The position numbers were made by a program, and so were the translations under genes. This document shows positions 21,531-30,162 of a stretch of DNA of 38,566 nt, piece after piece; position 1 is the first letter of the stretch; every line of letters begins with the position of its first letter. Source of the stretch: Alphaproteobacteria bacterium (GTDB taxonomy: Bacteria > Pseudomonadota > Alphaproteobacteria > Micavibrionales > CSBR16-224); assembly GCA_021775895.1 (NCBI GenBank), contig JAJFGX010000099.1, forward strand, positions 1 to 38,566, in the 5' to 3' direction. The notes under the pieces are model-generated. The model was not told where the DNA came from, did no database searches, and saw only the letters and a list, made by a program, of their open reading frames with translations.

Positions 21531-22694
21531 ATGTCTCAACACTTTCCACTTATACAAAATAAAGTTCTAAAACCTGCGATTAAAGTACTTACAGATTATC
21601 CTAGGGATGATTTGGCTAGTGATGAGGTGTATCAGGCTATGATTGTCGCCTGTGCGAAAGAAAATGTTGAGTGCTTTGCTTGTGATGTTGGGGCTATTCC
21701 TGCTATGGATACAGTTGTTGCGACTTTTAAGACAGCTCAGCTTGCTCTCAATTCACAGCTTGGCTATGGACATGTTTTCTTAACTAATTGCGCTCCACGT
21801 AAAAATATTATTAGTGCTAAAAGTAAAGGAGAAGGGGTTGTTATTGGTATTTTACCGAATGGTGTTACTTTGTTAACTGTGAATTCTGGCTATGCTCTTG
21901 CTCCTTTTGTTAAAATGATTAAAGAAGGAAAAGCACACTTCTTTGAAAGTTGTATTCCAGATGAAGGTTCACAATTTCGGTCACGAGATTTTTTTCCGCT
22001 GGCAGCGGCTCAACTTGCATCTTTTTTGTGTAAGCGTTTACATGAATTGGGAGAACAAGCAATTATGGAGATGTTAAAACATGATCAATTACCTAGAATA
22101 TTAGAAGGCTTTTCTTTGTTGGGCGATGCAATTGATGTGGATAGTGTCTCTGAGATGCCTTCAGGATGTGCATGGTATGTTGATAATTTTGGCAATGTTA
22201 AATTAAATATTCTACATGATGACTTATTGAGAACTTATGATTCAGGTAGCAATTTAGTTGTGGCTGTCGGTGGCTCAATTGCTGATGCTATTGTCGGAAG
22301 TGCGGGCTTTAGCCAAGGTGAGGGGATATTAGCTCTAACTTGTGGTTCATCTGGTTGGGACGATGGCACTGGAAAAGTTGTTCGCTTTACAGAAGTTTTC
22401 TTAAGAGGCGGTAGTGCCGCTAATCTTTTGTCCGATGTTTCTGCGGGAGAGCAATTTTATATAATGTCTAAAGAGGATTTAAAATCAGCTCAAGGAGTAT
22501 TAAGAGACTCAGGGGTTCAATATATTGGATCTCATAATTTATTTATGATGTCAGAAGCTAAATTAATACAAATGTTTGCTCATTATGGATTAATTAGAAA
22601 TGGTTATGATAGCCGTGTTCTACGCAAACGTTTAAAAGATAATAGTTTAGTGAGCTTCTTGCAAGAGCATGTCTCTAGGCAAGATGTTGCGTAA
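21531..22694 (+). CDS. SAM-hydroxide adenosyltransferase/hydrolase-like protein (DUF62 superfamily), 387 aa
   Basis: The family to which fluorinase and chlorinase belong splits S-adenosylmethionine, in most members with water to adenosine and methionine. Matching segments are LTDYPRDD near the N-terminus (20-27), LLTVNSGYALAPF in place of the family's F-V-x-P-D-N-G block, FRSRDFFPLAAAQLA (149-163; family G-R-D-x-F-x-P-x-A-A) and YVDNFGNVKLNI (216-227; family D-x-F-G-N), followed by a beta-barrel-like C-terminal part with TCGSSGWDDG. The early aspartate and the VVDPGVG motif are not well kept and the protein is longer than usual, so the exact reaction is uncertain. It stands alone between tRNA-Pro and rplM. 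Confidence 0.7.
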   Translation: MSQHFPLIQNKVLKPAIKVLTDYPRDDLASDEVYQAMIVACAKENVECFACDVGAIPAMDTVVATFKTAQLALNSQLGYGHVFLTNCAPRKNIISAKSKGEGVVIGILPNGVTLLTVNSGYALAPFVKMIKEGKAHFFESCIPDEGSQFRSRDFFPLAAAQLASFLCKRLHELGEQAIMEMLKHDQLPRILEGFSLLGDAIDVDSVSEMPSGCAWYVDNFGNVKLNILHDDLLRTYDSGSNLVVAVGGSIADAIVGSAGFSQGEGILALTCGSSGWDDGTGKVVRFTEVFLRGGSAANLLSDVSAGEQFYIMSKEDLKSAQGVLRDSGVQYIGSHNLFMMSEAKLIQMFAHYGLIRNGYDSRVLRKRLKDNSLVSFLQEHVSRQDVA

Positions 22695-22731
22695 GGCTAA
22701 AAAATTACTTGTATATCAAGCGCCTAATCAA

Positions 22732-22749
22732 GCGGTATTACAATACCGC
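22732..22749 (+). repeat. 7-bp hairpin downstream of the SAM hydrolase-like gene
   Basis: GCGGTAT and ATACCGC form a perfect stem with loop TACA. The T-rich stretch follows only after 9 bases (GTTTTTATTTT), so it could be a poor terminator. Confidence 0.45.
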
Positions 22750-22783
22750 AATGTAAGTTTTTATTTTATATAGCTTTTTATTG

Positions 22784-22812
22784 TTGACAGACTAGATAAA
22801 AGCAGGCATAAA
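22784..22812 (+). promoter_or_regulatory. Sigma70-like promoter of rplM-rpsI
   Basis: TTGACA is followed after 17 bases by CATAAA. The predicted start near 22819 gives a leader of about 57 bases before rplM. Confidence 0.55.
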
Positions 22813-22875
22813 GGCATTGAATTTTAATGTTAAGATTTATATTTGATTAATTTTGATTGATGATGGAGAAAAATA

Positions 22876-23334
22876 ATGAAAACCTATTCAATGAAACCTA
22901 CTGAGGTTGAAAAGAAATGGTGGATTGTTGATGCTGAGGGAGTTGTCCTTGGTCGTTTAGCAAGCCAAATAGCACTACGTTTACGAGGAAAGCATAAACC
23001 GGGTTTTACTCCGCATGTTGATTGTGGTGATAATATTATAGTTATAAATGCAGATAAAATACGTTTAACTGGACGTAAGCGTCAGTTTCATACGCATTAT
23101 TGGCATACAGGTCACCCTGGTGGAATTAAAAGCCGTACAAAAGAACAAATTCTTGATGGTAAGTACCCAGAGCGTATAGTTATGATGGCTGTACAACGTA
23201 TGTTACCAAAAAGTACTTTGGGACGTAGACAAATGACTAATCTTCGTGTTTTTGCAGGCACTGAGCATTCTCATGAGGCTCAACAGCCTGAAGTATGGGA
23301 TATTGCGGCAATGAACCCAAAAAATAAACGCTAG
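22876..23334 (+). CDS. rplM: 50S ribosomal protein L13, 152 aa
   Basis: L13 is an early-assembling large-subunit protein. Family blocks include [48 protein letters not shown] and [20 protein letters not shown] near the C-terminus. TGGAG stands before the ATG. It is followed 17 bases later by rpsI, the universal bacterial pairing. Confidence 0.97.
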   Translation: MKTYSMKPTEVEKKWWIVDAEGVVLGRLASQIALRLRGKHKPGFTPHVDCGDNIIVINADKIRLTGRKRQFHTHYWHTGHPGGIKSRTKEQILDGKYPERIVMMAVQRMLPKSTLGRRQMTNLRVFAGTEHSHEAQQPEVWDIAAMNPKNKR

Positions 23335-23351
23335 AAGGGGTATATAGAACA

Positions 23352-23876
23352 ATGGCAGAAGATAAAAAAACATTAGCTGATTTAAAAGATACAATGAAAG
23401 TTGAAAGTAAATCTGCGAAAAAAGAAGCAACAGAAGATAAAGCTGTTGCAACAACAGAAGTTGTAAAGCTTGAGCCTAAATTAGACAAACAAGGACGTGC
23501 TTATGGCACAGGTCGTCGTAAGGATTCGATTGCTAGGGTTTGGATTTTTCCAGGAACAGGTAAAGTAACAGTGAATGGTCGTGATCAGGAACAATATTTT
23601 GCTCGTGCAACGCAACGTTTGGTTTTAAATCAGCCTTTTGGTTTGATTGAGAATGCTGGTAAATTTGATGTAATGTGTACTGTAAAAGGTGGCGGATTAT
23701 CTGGTCAAGCTGGTGCTGTGCGTCATGGTATTTCCAGAGCATTAGTAAACTTTAACCCAGAGTTTCGCCCTAATTTGAAAAAAGCAGGAATGATGACACG
23801 TGATAGTCGTATGGTTGAGCGTAAAAAATACGGTCGTCGTAAAGCTCGTCGTGGTATGCAGTGGGCTAAGCGTTAA
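23352..23876 (+). CDS. rpsI: 30S ribosomal protein S9, 174 aa
   Basis: The S9 core begins near residue 51 with [20 protein letters not shown] and continues through [20 protein letters not shown] to the basic tail. The charged N-terminal extension of about 48 residues is common in Alphaproteobacteria. The tail that reaches the P-site tRNA ends RRGMQWAKR instead of the usual RR-x-x-QFSKR, keeping the last Lys-Arg but changing Phe-Ser to Trp-Ala. A strong terminator follows. Confidence 0.96.
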   Translation: MAEDKKTLADLKDTMKVESKSAKKEATEDKAVATTEVVKLEPKLDKQGRAYGTGRRKDSIARVWIFPGTGKVTVNGRDQEQYFARATQRLVLNQPFGLIENAGKFDVMCTVKGGGLSGQAGAVRHGISRALVNFNPEFRPNLKKAGMMTRDSRMVERKKYGRRKARRGMQWAKR

Positions 23877-23900
23877 TATTTATAATGTTATAATCTTTAT

Positions 23901-23938
23901 AAAAAGGCATCGTTATTTTAGCGGTGTCTTTTTTTTTT
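23901..23938 (+). terminator. Rho-independent terminator after rpsI
   Basis: AAAAAGGCATCG pairs with CGGTGTCTTTTT (two G-U pairs) around a 9-base loop, followed by a run of ten T. Confidence 0.85.
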
Positions 23939-23955
23939 AACTAATGGAGTTTTAA

Positions 23956-24510
23956 ATGATTGGTAAAATTAAAGATAAAGAAGAGTTTTATAAAACTGTT
24001 AAAAACCGTATTCACAATATAAATCCTAAGATTAGAGAAGGTGTTTATGTAGCTGATAATGCAGTAGTTATTGGTGAGGTAAGTATTGATGAAGGTAGTA
24101 GCGTATGGTTTAACTGTTTAATCCGTGGTGATGTTAATGATATTAAAATTGGTAAACGTACAAATATTCAAGATGCTACGGTTGTTCATGTTTCATCAAC
24201 TTTGCAAGGTACATATATTGGTGATGATGTAACAATTGGGCATGGAGCTTTAATCCATGCTTGCACTATTGATAATGGTGCTTTTATTGGCATGCAAGCT
24301 TGTATAATGGACGGCGCACATGTTGAAGCTGGTGCAATGGTTGCGGCTGGAGCATTGGTTTCTCCAAGAAAAACTATACCCTCTGGAGAATTGTGGGGCG
24401 GAACTCCTGCACGTTATATGCGTGATTTAACGCCTGAGGAGAAACAGAATATTACTTCATCGGCAGAGCATTATGTGCGTCTCTCGCAAATATATTTGCA
24501 AAAACCATAA
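23956..24510 (+). CDS. Gamma-carbonic anhydrase family protein (left-handed beta helix), 184 aa
   Basis: Hexapeptide repeats from about residue 30 to 145 build a trimeric left-handed beta helix. The three metal-binding histidines are kept: H78 in VVHVSS, H96 and H101 in IGHGALIHACTI. The conserved WFNCLIRGDV (strand with R57 and D59) and LWGGTPARYMR motifs match the YrdA/PaaY-type branch. Members may hydrate CO2 or only bind metal, and activity is not shown by sequence. It starts 17 bases after the rpsI terminator. TGGAG precedes the ATG. Confidence 0.9.
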   Translation: MIGKIKDKEEFYKTVKNRIHNINPKIREGVYVADNAVVIGEVSIDEGSSVWFNCLIRGDVNDIKIGKRTNIQDATVVHVSSTLQGTYIGDDVTIGHGALIHACTIDNGAFIGMQACIMDGAHVEAGAMVAAGALVSPRKTIPSGELWGGTPARYMRDLTPEEKQNITSSAEHYVRLSQIYLQKP

Positions 24511-24565
24511 TATAAGATTACTCTTTAGTAGGTGTTTTTGATTGTTTAAGATGACGGAGAAAAAG

Positions 24566-25234
24566 ATGAAAATTAAGGCATTAGGAATTGTACTATGTGT
24601 GGCATTTTTTGCTGTGAGCTGTGTAAAAAGTGGTACGGTTATTAAACCTCCCAAGTCTTCGATGGCTTCACAACAAGAAGAGTTGCTTTTCTCTGCTCAG
24701 CCAACTTACGTAAAAAATTCAAAACCTGTAGACAGAGAGATAACTTACAGTCAAGGTGGAGTTACTGTATTTGCTTTAGATGATGATACTACTGCTAGAG
24801 GAAAAACTGGTCAGCCAAGATATACTAGACAGAATCAATACCCTATTTATGACGATATGGCTCCAATTACCAGTTATCAGCAATCCAAGCAATCTAATAC
24901 ATCTAATAGCAACGCTATTTATTTTAATCATGGTTCATCAAAATTAAACAAACAAGATAAAAAAATTATACGTAGCCTTGCAAGCCAGCTGAAGGCATCA
25001 GGTCGTTCTGCCAATATTGTTGGCTATGCTAGTAATTCTGTTTATACAACTAAAGATCCAATGCAAAAAAATATTATTAACCTTCATATGGGCATTAAGC
25101 GTGCGATTGCTGTAACTGAAGAGCTTTACAAATATGGTGTGTCTCCTACTAGTTTAAAGACTTACTCGCAAGGAGATGCACATAGTCGCGGTAATGATAA
25201 TAAAGATCGTAGAGTAGAGTTTGAAATTGAATAG
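24566..25234 (+). CDS. Lipoprotein with a C-terminal OmpA-like domain, 222 aa
   Basis: From ATG 24566 the protein begins MKIKALGIVLCVAFFAVSC, a lipoprotein signal with cysteine 19 as the lipid anchor. GGAG lies 6 bases before this ATG, while in-frame starts at 24542 and 24551 would spoil the signal. A disordered Ser/Gln/Pro-rich linker leads to an OmpA-like domain starting near NAIYFNHGSSKLNKQDKKII, with VGYASN and the closing SHSRGNDNKDRRVEFEIE-like segment (here HSRGNDNKDRRVEFEIE). Such domains bind peptidoglycan, so it probably tethers a membrane to the wall. The end overlaps hom by 14 bases. Confidence 0.82.
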   Translation: MKIKALGIVLCVAFFAVSCVKSGTVIKPPKSSMASQQEELLFSAQPTYVKNSKPVDREITYSQGGVTVFALDDDTTARGKTGQPRYTRQNQYPIYDDMAPITSYQQSKQSNTSNSNAIYFNHGSSKLNKQDKKIIRSLASQLKASGRSANIVGYASNSVYTTKDPMQKNIINLHMGIKRAIAVTEELYKYGVSPTSLKTYSQGDAHSRGNDNKDRRVEFEIE

Positions 25235-26510
25235 TTTTTTACGCATTGGAATAGCTGGGCTGGGAACTGTAGGCAGTGCTACGGCTAAAATAATTCAAGA
25301 ACAAGCGGATATGCTATCACATCGTTGTGGCAAACAGATTGAAATTACTGCGGTAACTGCTAGAGATAAAAGCAAAAATCGTAAAATTGATTTATCTGGT
25401 GTTAAATGGCTGGATAGACCTATGGATTTGGCGACTGACCCAAATATAGATGTTGTAGTTGAAATGATTGGTGGAGAAGATGGCGTTGCCCTTGAATTGG
25501 TTAGAGCCTCTTTAGAAAATGGCAAACATGTTGTAACAGCTAACAAAGCGATGCTTGCTCATCATGGAGCAGAGCTTTTTGCTTTAGCATCAGAGAATGA
25601 TAAAATTCTAGCATTTGAAGCAGCAGTTGCTGGTGGAATACCAATTATTAAGGCTGTTCGTGAGGGGTTATCTGCAAATCATTTTTCAGCTATATACGGT
25701 ATTCTTAATGGAACTTGTAATTATATTTTGACAGAAATGTGGCAAAATGGTTTGGATTTTGAAACTGCCTTGCAACAAGCTCAAGATGCTGGTTATGCTG
25801 AAGCTGACCCTAGTTTTGATATTGATGGAGTTGATGCTAGTCATAAACTTGCTCTGTTAACTGCTCTTGCTTTTACTGGTGACCCTGATTTTGATAAGCT
25901 TGAAACTGAGGGTTTGCGTTCTATAACTGCTCTTGATATTGATTATGCCACAGAGCTTGGCTATAGAATTAAACTACTTGGAATTACACAAAATACAGAA
26001 CATGGAGTTATACAAACAGTTTCACCATGTATGATACCAGAAACCGCCAGTTTGGCTAGTGTTGAAGGCTCTTTAAATGCCGTGTTCGTTGATGGCGATC
26101 AAGTAGGTACAACTATGTATGTAGGAGCAGGGGCTGGAGGTAGTGAAACAGGCTCAGCCGTTGTTGCAGATATCATAGATATTGCAAGAGGTCATAGATG
26201 GCAACATAAGCCATATGTAGAAACAACAACTTATGCACCTAAAGAAGCTCGTACTGGGAAATTTTATCTTCGTTTAATGGTAAATGATGTTTCTGGTGTT
26301 ATGGCTGATGTTACAGCTATTTTACGAGATCATAATGTTTCTCTAAAATCTATATTACAGTATGGACATAGTGTTGAAGAAAGTGTACCTTTGGTATTAA
26401 CAACACATGAGACTAAAGAGTGCGGAATACGTGATGCAATAATATCTTTGCGAAAGCTTGATAGTGTGTTGACAGAACCTTGCTTACTACGTATTGAACT
26501 CTTAGATTAG
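25221..26510 (+). CDS. hom: Homoserine dehydrogenase, 429 aa
   Basis: The enzyme reduces aspartate semialdehyde to homoserine on the path to threonine and methionine. The Rossmann motif GIAGLGTVGSATA is at the N-terminus. The catalytic region shows VTANKAMLAHHG, AAVAGGIPIIKAVREGL, GILNGTCNYILT and AQDAGYAEADPSFDIDG DASHKL-type sequence. A C-terminal ACT domain (LRLMVNDVSGVMADVTAIL) suggests feedback control by an amino acid, usually threonine. Translation starts at TTG, overlapping the lipoprotein gene. The next in-frame ATG would cut into the Rossmann fold. Confidence 0.95.
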   Translation: MKLNSFLRIGIAGLGTVGSATAKIIQEQADMLSHRCGKQIEITAVTARDKSKNRKIDLSGVKWLDRPMDLATDPNIDVVVEMIGGEDGVALELVRASLENGKHVVTANKAMLAHHGAELFALASENDKILAFEAAVAGGIPIIKAVREGLSANHFSAIYGILNGTCNYILTEMWQNGLDFETALQQAQDAGYAEADPSFDIDGVDASHKLALLTALAFTGDPDFDKLETEGLRSITALDIDYATELGYRIKLLGITQNTEHGVIQTVSPCMIPETASLASVEGSLNAVFVDGDQVGTTMYVGAGAGGSETGSAVVADIIDIARGHRWQHKPYVETTTYAPKEARTGKFYLRLMVNDVSGVMADVTAILRDHNVSLKSILQYGHSVEESVPLVLTTHETKECGIRDAIISLRKLDSVLTEPCLLRIELLD

Positions 26511-26542
26511 AAAACAACACTATAAAATAGAAAGCTTTAACC

Positions 26543-27556
26543 ATGCCACAAGCAGCTACAAATAATATTAATTCTCTTGAAACAAACCCACTTCACGATC
26601 GTAACTTAGCGATGGAAGTTGTACGAGTAACTGAGGCCGCTGCCTTGGCCGCATCAAGATTGATGGGGCGAGGTGATGAGAAAGCTGCAGATCAGGCGGC
26701 TGTAGATGCTATGCGTAGAGTGCTGAACAGCATGGAAATACAAGGCACCGTAGTGATTGGAGAAGGTGAACGTGATGAAGCTCCAATGCTTTATATTGGT
26801 GAAGAAGTTGGATTAGGCACTGGGCTTACAGTTGATATTGCTCTTGATCCTTTGGAAGGAACTACATTAACCGCTAAAGGTGGCCCTAATGCCTTGGCTG
26901 TGATTGCAATGGCAGAGCAGGGTGGTTTTCTAAATGCACCTGATGTTTATATGCAGAAAATAGCAGTGGGAGTACCAGTACTTAATGGCGAGATTGATAT
27001 GGACGCAAGCCCCGCTGAAAATGTTAAGGCTTTGGCTAAATTAAAAGGCGTAGATGTTGATGAATTAGTCGTTTGTATAATGGACAGACCACGTCATGAA
27101 GAATTGATTGCCAAAACTAGAGAAGCAGGGGCTAGAATTACTTTAATTACTGATGGAGATGTTAGTGCAGTGATTGCAACTACTGACCCTCTAGCTGGTG
27201 TTGATATGTATGTTGGTATTGGTGGAGCTCCTGAAGGTGATTTAGCTGCCGCTGCTTTGCGTTGTGTTGGTGGTTTTATGCAAGGTAGATTATTATTTAG
27301 AAATGATGATGAAAAAGCTCGTGCTAATAGATGGGGTATTACTGATTTAGATCGTAAATATGAGTTATTGGATCTAGCCTCTGGCGATGTAACATTTTCT
27401 GCAACTGGTGTTACTGATGGTGCGATGTTAAGAGGTGTACGCAAGTTTAATGGTGGTGCTAGCACTCACTCTGTGGTTATGAGGTCAAAATCTGGTACAG
27501 TGCGCCGTATTGAAGCTGTACATAACTTTGATAAGAAAACATGGTACTCACTTTAA
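26543..27556 (+). CDS. glpX: Class II fructose-1,6-bisphosphatase GlpX, 337 aa
   Basis: GlpX removes the 1-phosphate of fructose 1,6-bisphosphate in gluconeogenesis. Family signatures are RNLAMEVVRVTEAAALAASR, VVIGEGERDEAPMLYIGEE (metal site), DPLEGTTLTAKGGPNALAV and the IGGAPEGDLAAAALRC block. Length is normal. The hom-glpX-recJ order is common in Alphaproteobacteria, and gaps of 32 and 9 bases suggest one operon. Confidence 0.95.
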   Translation: MPQAATNNINSLETNPLHDRNLAMEVVRVTEAAALAASRLMGRGDEKAADQAAVDAMRRVLNSMEIQGTVVIGEGERDEAPMLYIGEEVGLGTGLTVDIALDPLEGTTLTAKGGPNALAVIAMAEQGGFLNAPDVYMQKIAVGVPVLNGEIDMDASPAENVKALAKLKGVDVDELVVCIMDRPRHEELIAKTREAGARITLITDGDVSAVIATTDPLAGVDMYVGIGGAPEGDLAAAALRCVGGFMQGRLLFRNDDEKARANRWGITDLDRKYELLDLASGDVTFSATGVTDGAMLRGVRKFNGGASTHSVVMRSKSGTVRRIEAVHNFDKKTWYSL

Positions 27557-27565
27557 GAGTTTAAA

Positions 27566-29389
27566 ATGCTAGAAATTCAAAAAAAACAAGTATCAGATTA
27601 CCAAAATAATTCTGATGTTTTAAATGTTGAAAAATCTGCTATGGGCAAAACTTGGATTTTTCCTGAGGTTGATGAACGTATGGCTCTGGCTATTGCACAA
27701 ACTTATGAATTACCTAGTTTTATCGCAAGAATCTTAACATCACGAGATATTGACTTTGATGATGTACCTGATTTTCTTGAGCCATCTTTAAAAAATCAAT
27801 TACCTGATCCTTATGTGCTTAAAGATATGCAAAACGCAGCAGAACATATTGCCGATGCTATTATTAAAGATAAAAAAGTTGCTGTTTTTGGTGATTATGA
27901 TGTTGATGGTGCAACATCTAGTGCATTATTGAAGCTTTTCTTTCAAGCAATAAATAAAGATATTCTAGCCTATATTCCAGACCGTTTGAAAGAGGGATAT
28001 GGGCCAAACTCTGAAGCTATGCTACACCTAAAAAATGATAAAAATATTGATTTATTAATAACTGTCGATTGTGGCATTTCTGCCTTTGAACCTTTGGAAG
28101 TAGCTAAAAAAACAGGGCTTGATGTGATTGTGTTAGATCACCATACGGGAGAACCAAATATGCCTCCAGCCATAGCGATAGTTAATCCTAATCGCTTTGA
28201 TGAAGATGGAAAACTTGGACATTTGGCGGCTGTTGGCGTGACATTCCTTGCTCTGATTGCTGTTAATCGTGTGCTTAGGGAGCGTGGTTGGTATAAGGCA
28301 GAAAACATAGCAGAGCCAAAATTACTGAGGTGGCTTGATATTGTTGCTCTTGGTACTGTTTGTGATGTCGTGCCGCTTAAAACTGTTAATAGAGCATTTG
28401 TTGCCCAAGGCCTAAAAGTTATGGCTATGCGTCAAAATATGGGTATTAGGACATTATCTGATGTTGCTGGTATTGATAGTTTTCCTACAGGATTTCATTT
28501 GGGTTTTATGTTAGGGCCTCGCATAAATGCAGGCGGTAGAGTTGGTGAAGCGAGTACTGGTACAAGGCTATTATCAACTGAAAACCTTGAAGAGGCTAAA
28601 GAGCTATCACATCGCTTAAATTTTCTTAATCAAGAGCGAAAGGAAATCGAAGCGGATATTTTAGAGCAAGCAATTGAACAGGTAGAACAGCAAAAAGACA
28701 ATAAATGGTGTGTGGTTGCTCATGGAAAGAATTGGCATGCAGGGGTTATTGGTATTGTCGCATCAAGATTAAAAGAGCGTTATAACTTGCCAGCATGTGT
28801 AATAGGTTTTGATGATGATGGAGTGGGCAAAGCGTCTGCTAGGTCAGTAAATACAGTTAATCTTGGTAGTGCTATTATTTCAGCACGTCAAAATGATTTA
28901 TTAGTTGCTGGCGGTGGTCATAAAATGGCAGCAGGTTTCACCGTGTTGGAAGATAAGCTTGAAGAGTTTAAAGCTTATCTAAGTGAGCATATTAAAACGC
29001 AATGTCAGTCCATGCTAATTATTCCAACAATGACGGTTGACGCTGTTTTATCGGCTTCAAGTGTTAATATGGAGCTGTTAAAGAAGATTGAAACTCTTGC
29101 ACCTTTTGGCACATCTAATCCAGAGCCACGCTTTGTCCTTTCATCAGTTCAGGTAGTGAAAACAAAAATTGTTGGTGAAAACCATATTCAATGCTTTATT
29201 AAGGATAGTGGAGTTAGTGGCTCGACAATTAAAGGCATTGCTTTTAGGGCATTAAATACGGAGCTTGGAGACTTATTAATGGGTAGCAATGATAGACCCA
29301 TACACCTAGCAGGGCATCTTAACATTAATCATTGGAATGGTAATGAATATATTAACTTCCAAGTCGTTGATGGTGCGGCTCTGAAATAA
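27566..29389 (+). CDS. recJ: Single-stranded-DNA-specific exonuclease RecJ, 607 aa
   Basis: RecJ degrades single-stranded DNA 5' to 3' in recombination and mismatch repair. The DHH phosphoesterase motifs are intact: VFGDYDVDGATSSALL (DYDVDG at 110-115), VDCGIS (168-172), LDHHTGEPN with DHH at 191-193, and ALGTVCDVVPL. The DHHA1 part has NAGGRVGEAS and the GGGHKMAAGFT motif, and a C-terminal OB domain starts near LAPFGTSNPEPRFVL. It begins 9 bases after glpX. Its last 38 bases overlap the end of the convergent protease gene. Confidence 0.96.
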   Translation: MLEIQKKQVSDYQNNSDVLNVEKSAMGKTWIFPEVDERMALAIAQTYELPSFIARILTSRDIDFDDVPDFLEPSLKNQLPDPYVLKDMQNAAEHIADAIIKDKKVAVFGDYDVDGATSSALLKLFFQAINKDILAYIPDRLKEGYGPNSEAMLHLKNDKNIDLLITVDCGISAFEPLEVAKKTGLDVIVLDHHTGEPNMPPAIAIVNPNRFDEDGKLGHLAAVGVTFLALIAVNRVLRERGWYKAENIAEPKLLRWLDIVALGTVCDVVPLKTVNRAFVAQGLKVMAMRQNMGIRTLSDVAGIDSFPTGFHLGFMLGPRINAGGRVGEASTGTRLLSTENLEEAKELSHRLNFLNQERKEIEADILEQAIEQVEQQKDNKWCVVAHGKNWHAGVIGIVASRLKERYNLPACVIGFDDDGVGKASARSVNTVNLGSAIISARQNDLLVAGGGHKMAAGFTVLEDKLEEFKAYLSEHIKTQCQSMLIIPTMTVDAVLSASSVNMELLKKIETLAPFGTSNPEPRFVLSSVQVVKTKIVGENHIQCFIKDSGVSGSTIKGIAFRALNTELGDLLMGSNDRPIHLAGHLNINHWNGNEYINFQVVDGAALK

Positions 29390-30047
29390 AGCCAATGGCA
29401 TGAGCTTCTGTGACAGGCTTTCTAGTCGCTGATTTGTCATTATCAAGCTCATACATTCCATCTTCGAGTGTTATAAATAGATTAACATGTTTAGTATGGT
29501 AAGCAATTCTCATGTTTTTTTCAGGAAAACCTAGGTGCTTTAAAGCGAATTGTTTTAGTATTGCATGATCTTCGCAATCACCTTTTTTATTAACGATGGT
29601 TTCATATGGTGTGGCAAAATAATCCATTGCTCCATAAAAATCTTTATCTTTCTTATACTCGATCGTATTGTTGATATACCAGTCAACTTCAAAGACAAAT
29701 TCTTTACCTGATAGAGTGTATCCCAAGGTATCTTCTCGTAATTTAATAAATTCTTCTATCGTATCTAAAAAATCATTCATGACCGCAACTTTTGAAGAAA
29801 TTTGCTGAGTTTTAGCTTGCCTATAAGACATATTATTGAAGCTATCGCTTACATACTGACCATATATTTCTATTTCTAATGAAGATGGTGGTGTTGATTG
29901 TATAGCGGTTTCTACAATATTGCTTTCTGGCTGTAGGGGAGCTTCTGGCTCAGTATCAATCATATTATACGCCTGCAAGCAAAAGATTGCAGAGAGGGAG
30001 AAAAGAACAGCTTTTTTATAAAATGGTGCTTTCATTTTTAAATCCAT
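29352..30047 (-). CDS. Periplasmic transglutaminase-like cysteine protease (BTLCP/LapG-like), 231 aa
   Basis: After a signal peptide (YKKAVLFSLSAIFCLQAYN) the C-terminal domain carries a transglutaminase-like triad: C158 in KKGDCEDHAILKQFAL, H187 in YHTKHVNLFI and D202 in YELDND. The fold order and the GDCEDHA-x-x-K motif fit the bacterial transglutaminase-like cysteine proteases, whose best-known member LapG cleaves a surface adhesin when c-di-GMP is low. No LapD-like receptor or large adhesin is in the window, so the substrate is unknown. The start could be ATG 30047 or the ATG four codons later, which has GGA upstream. The end overlaps recJ by 38 bases. Confidence 0.8.
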   Translation of the reverse strand: MDLKMKAPFYKKAVLFSLSAIFCLQAYNMIDTEPEAPLQPESNIVETAIQSTPPSSLEIEIYGQYVSDSFNNMSYRQAKTQQISSKVAVMNDFLDTIEEFIKLREDTLGYTLSGKEFVFEVDWYINNTIEYKKDKDFYGAMDYFATPYETIVNKKGDCEDHAILKQFALKHLGFPEKNMRIAYHTKHVNLFITLEDGMYELDNDKSATRKPVTEAHAIGFISEPHHQRLGS

Positions 30048-30162
30048 ATAATTATTTACAATATATTTAATTATATGTCAAATTGATTGCTTTGTCAATT
30101 ACTATAGGCTGGCTTACTAAAAACAATAGCCTAACCAGCTGATTTTAAAGTTTAAATTTAAA

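Noticed and set aside
22732-22749. Strong terminator after the SAM hydrolase-like gene
   Set aside because: The stem is good, but the T-rich stretch is displaced by 9 bases, so it is listed only as a hairpin.
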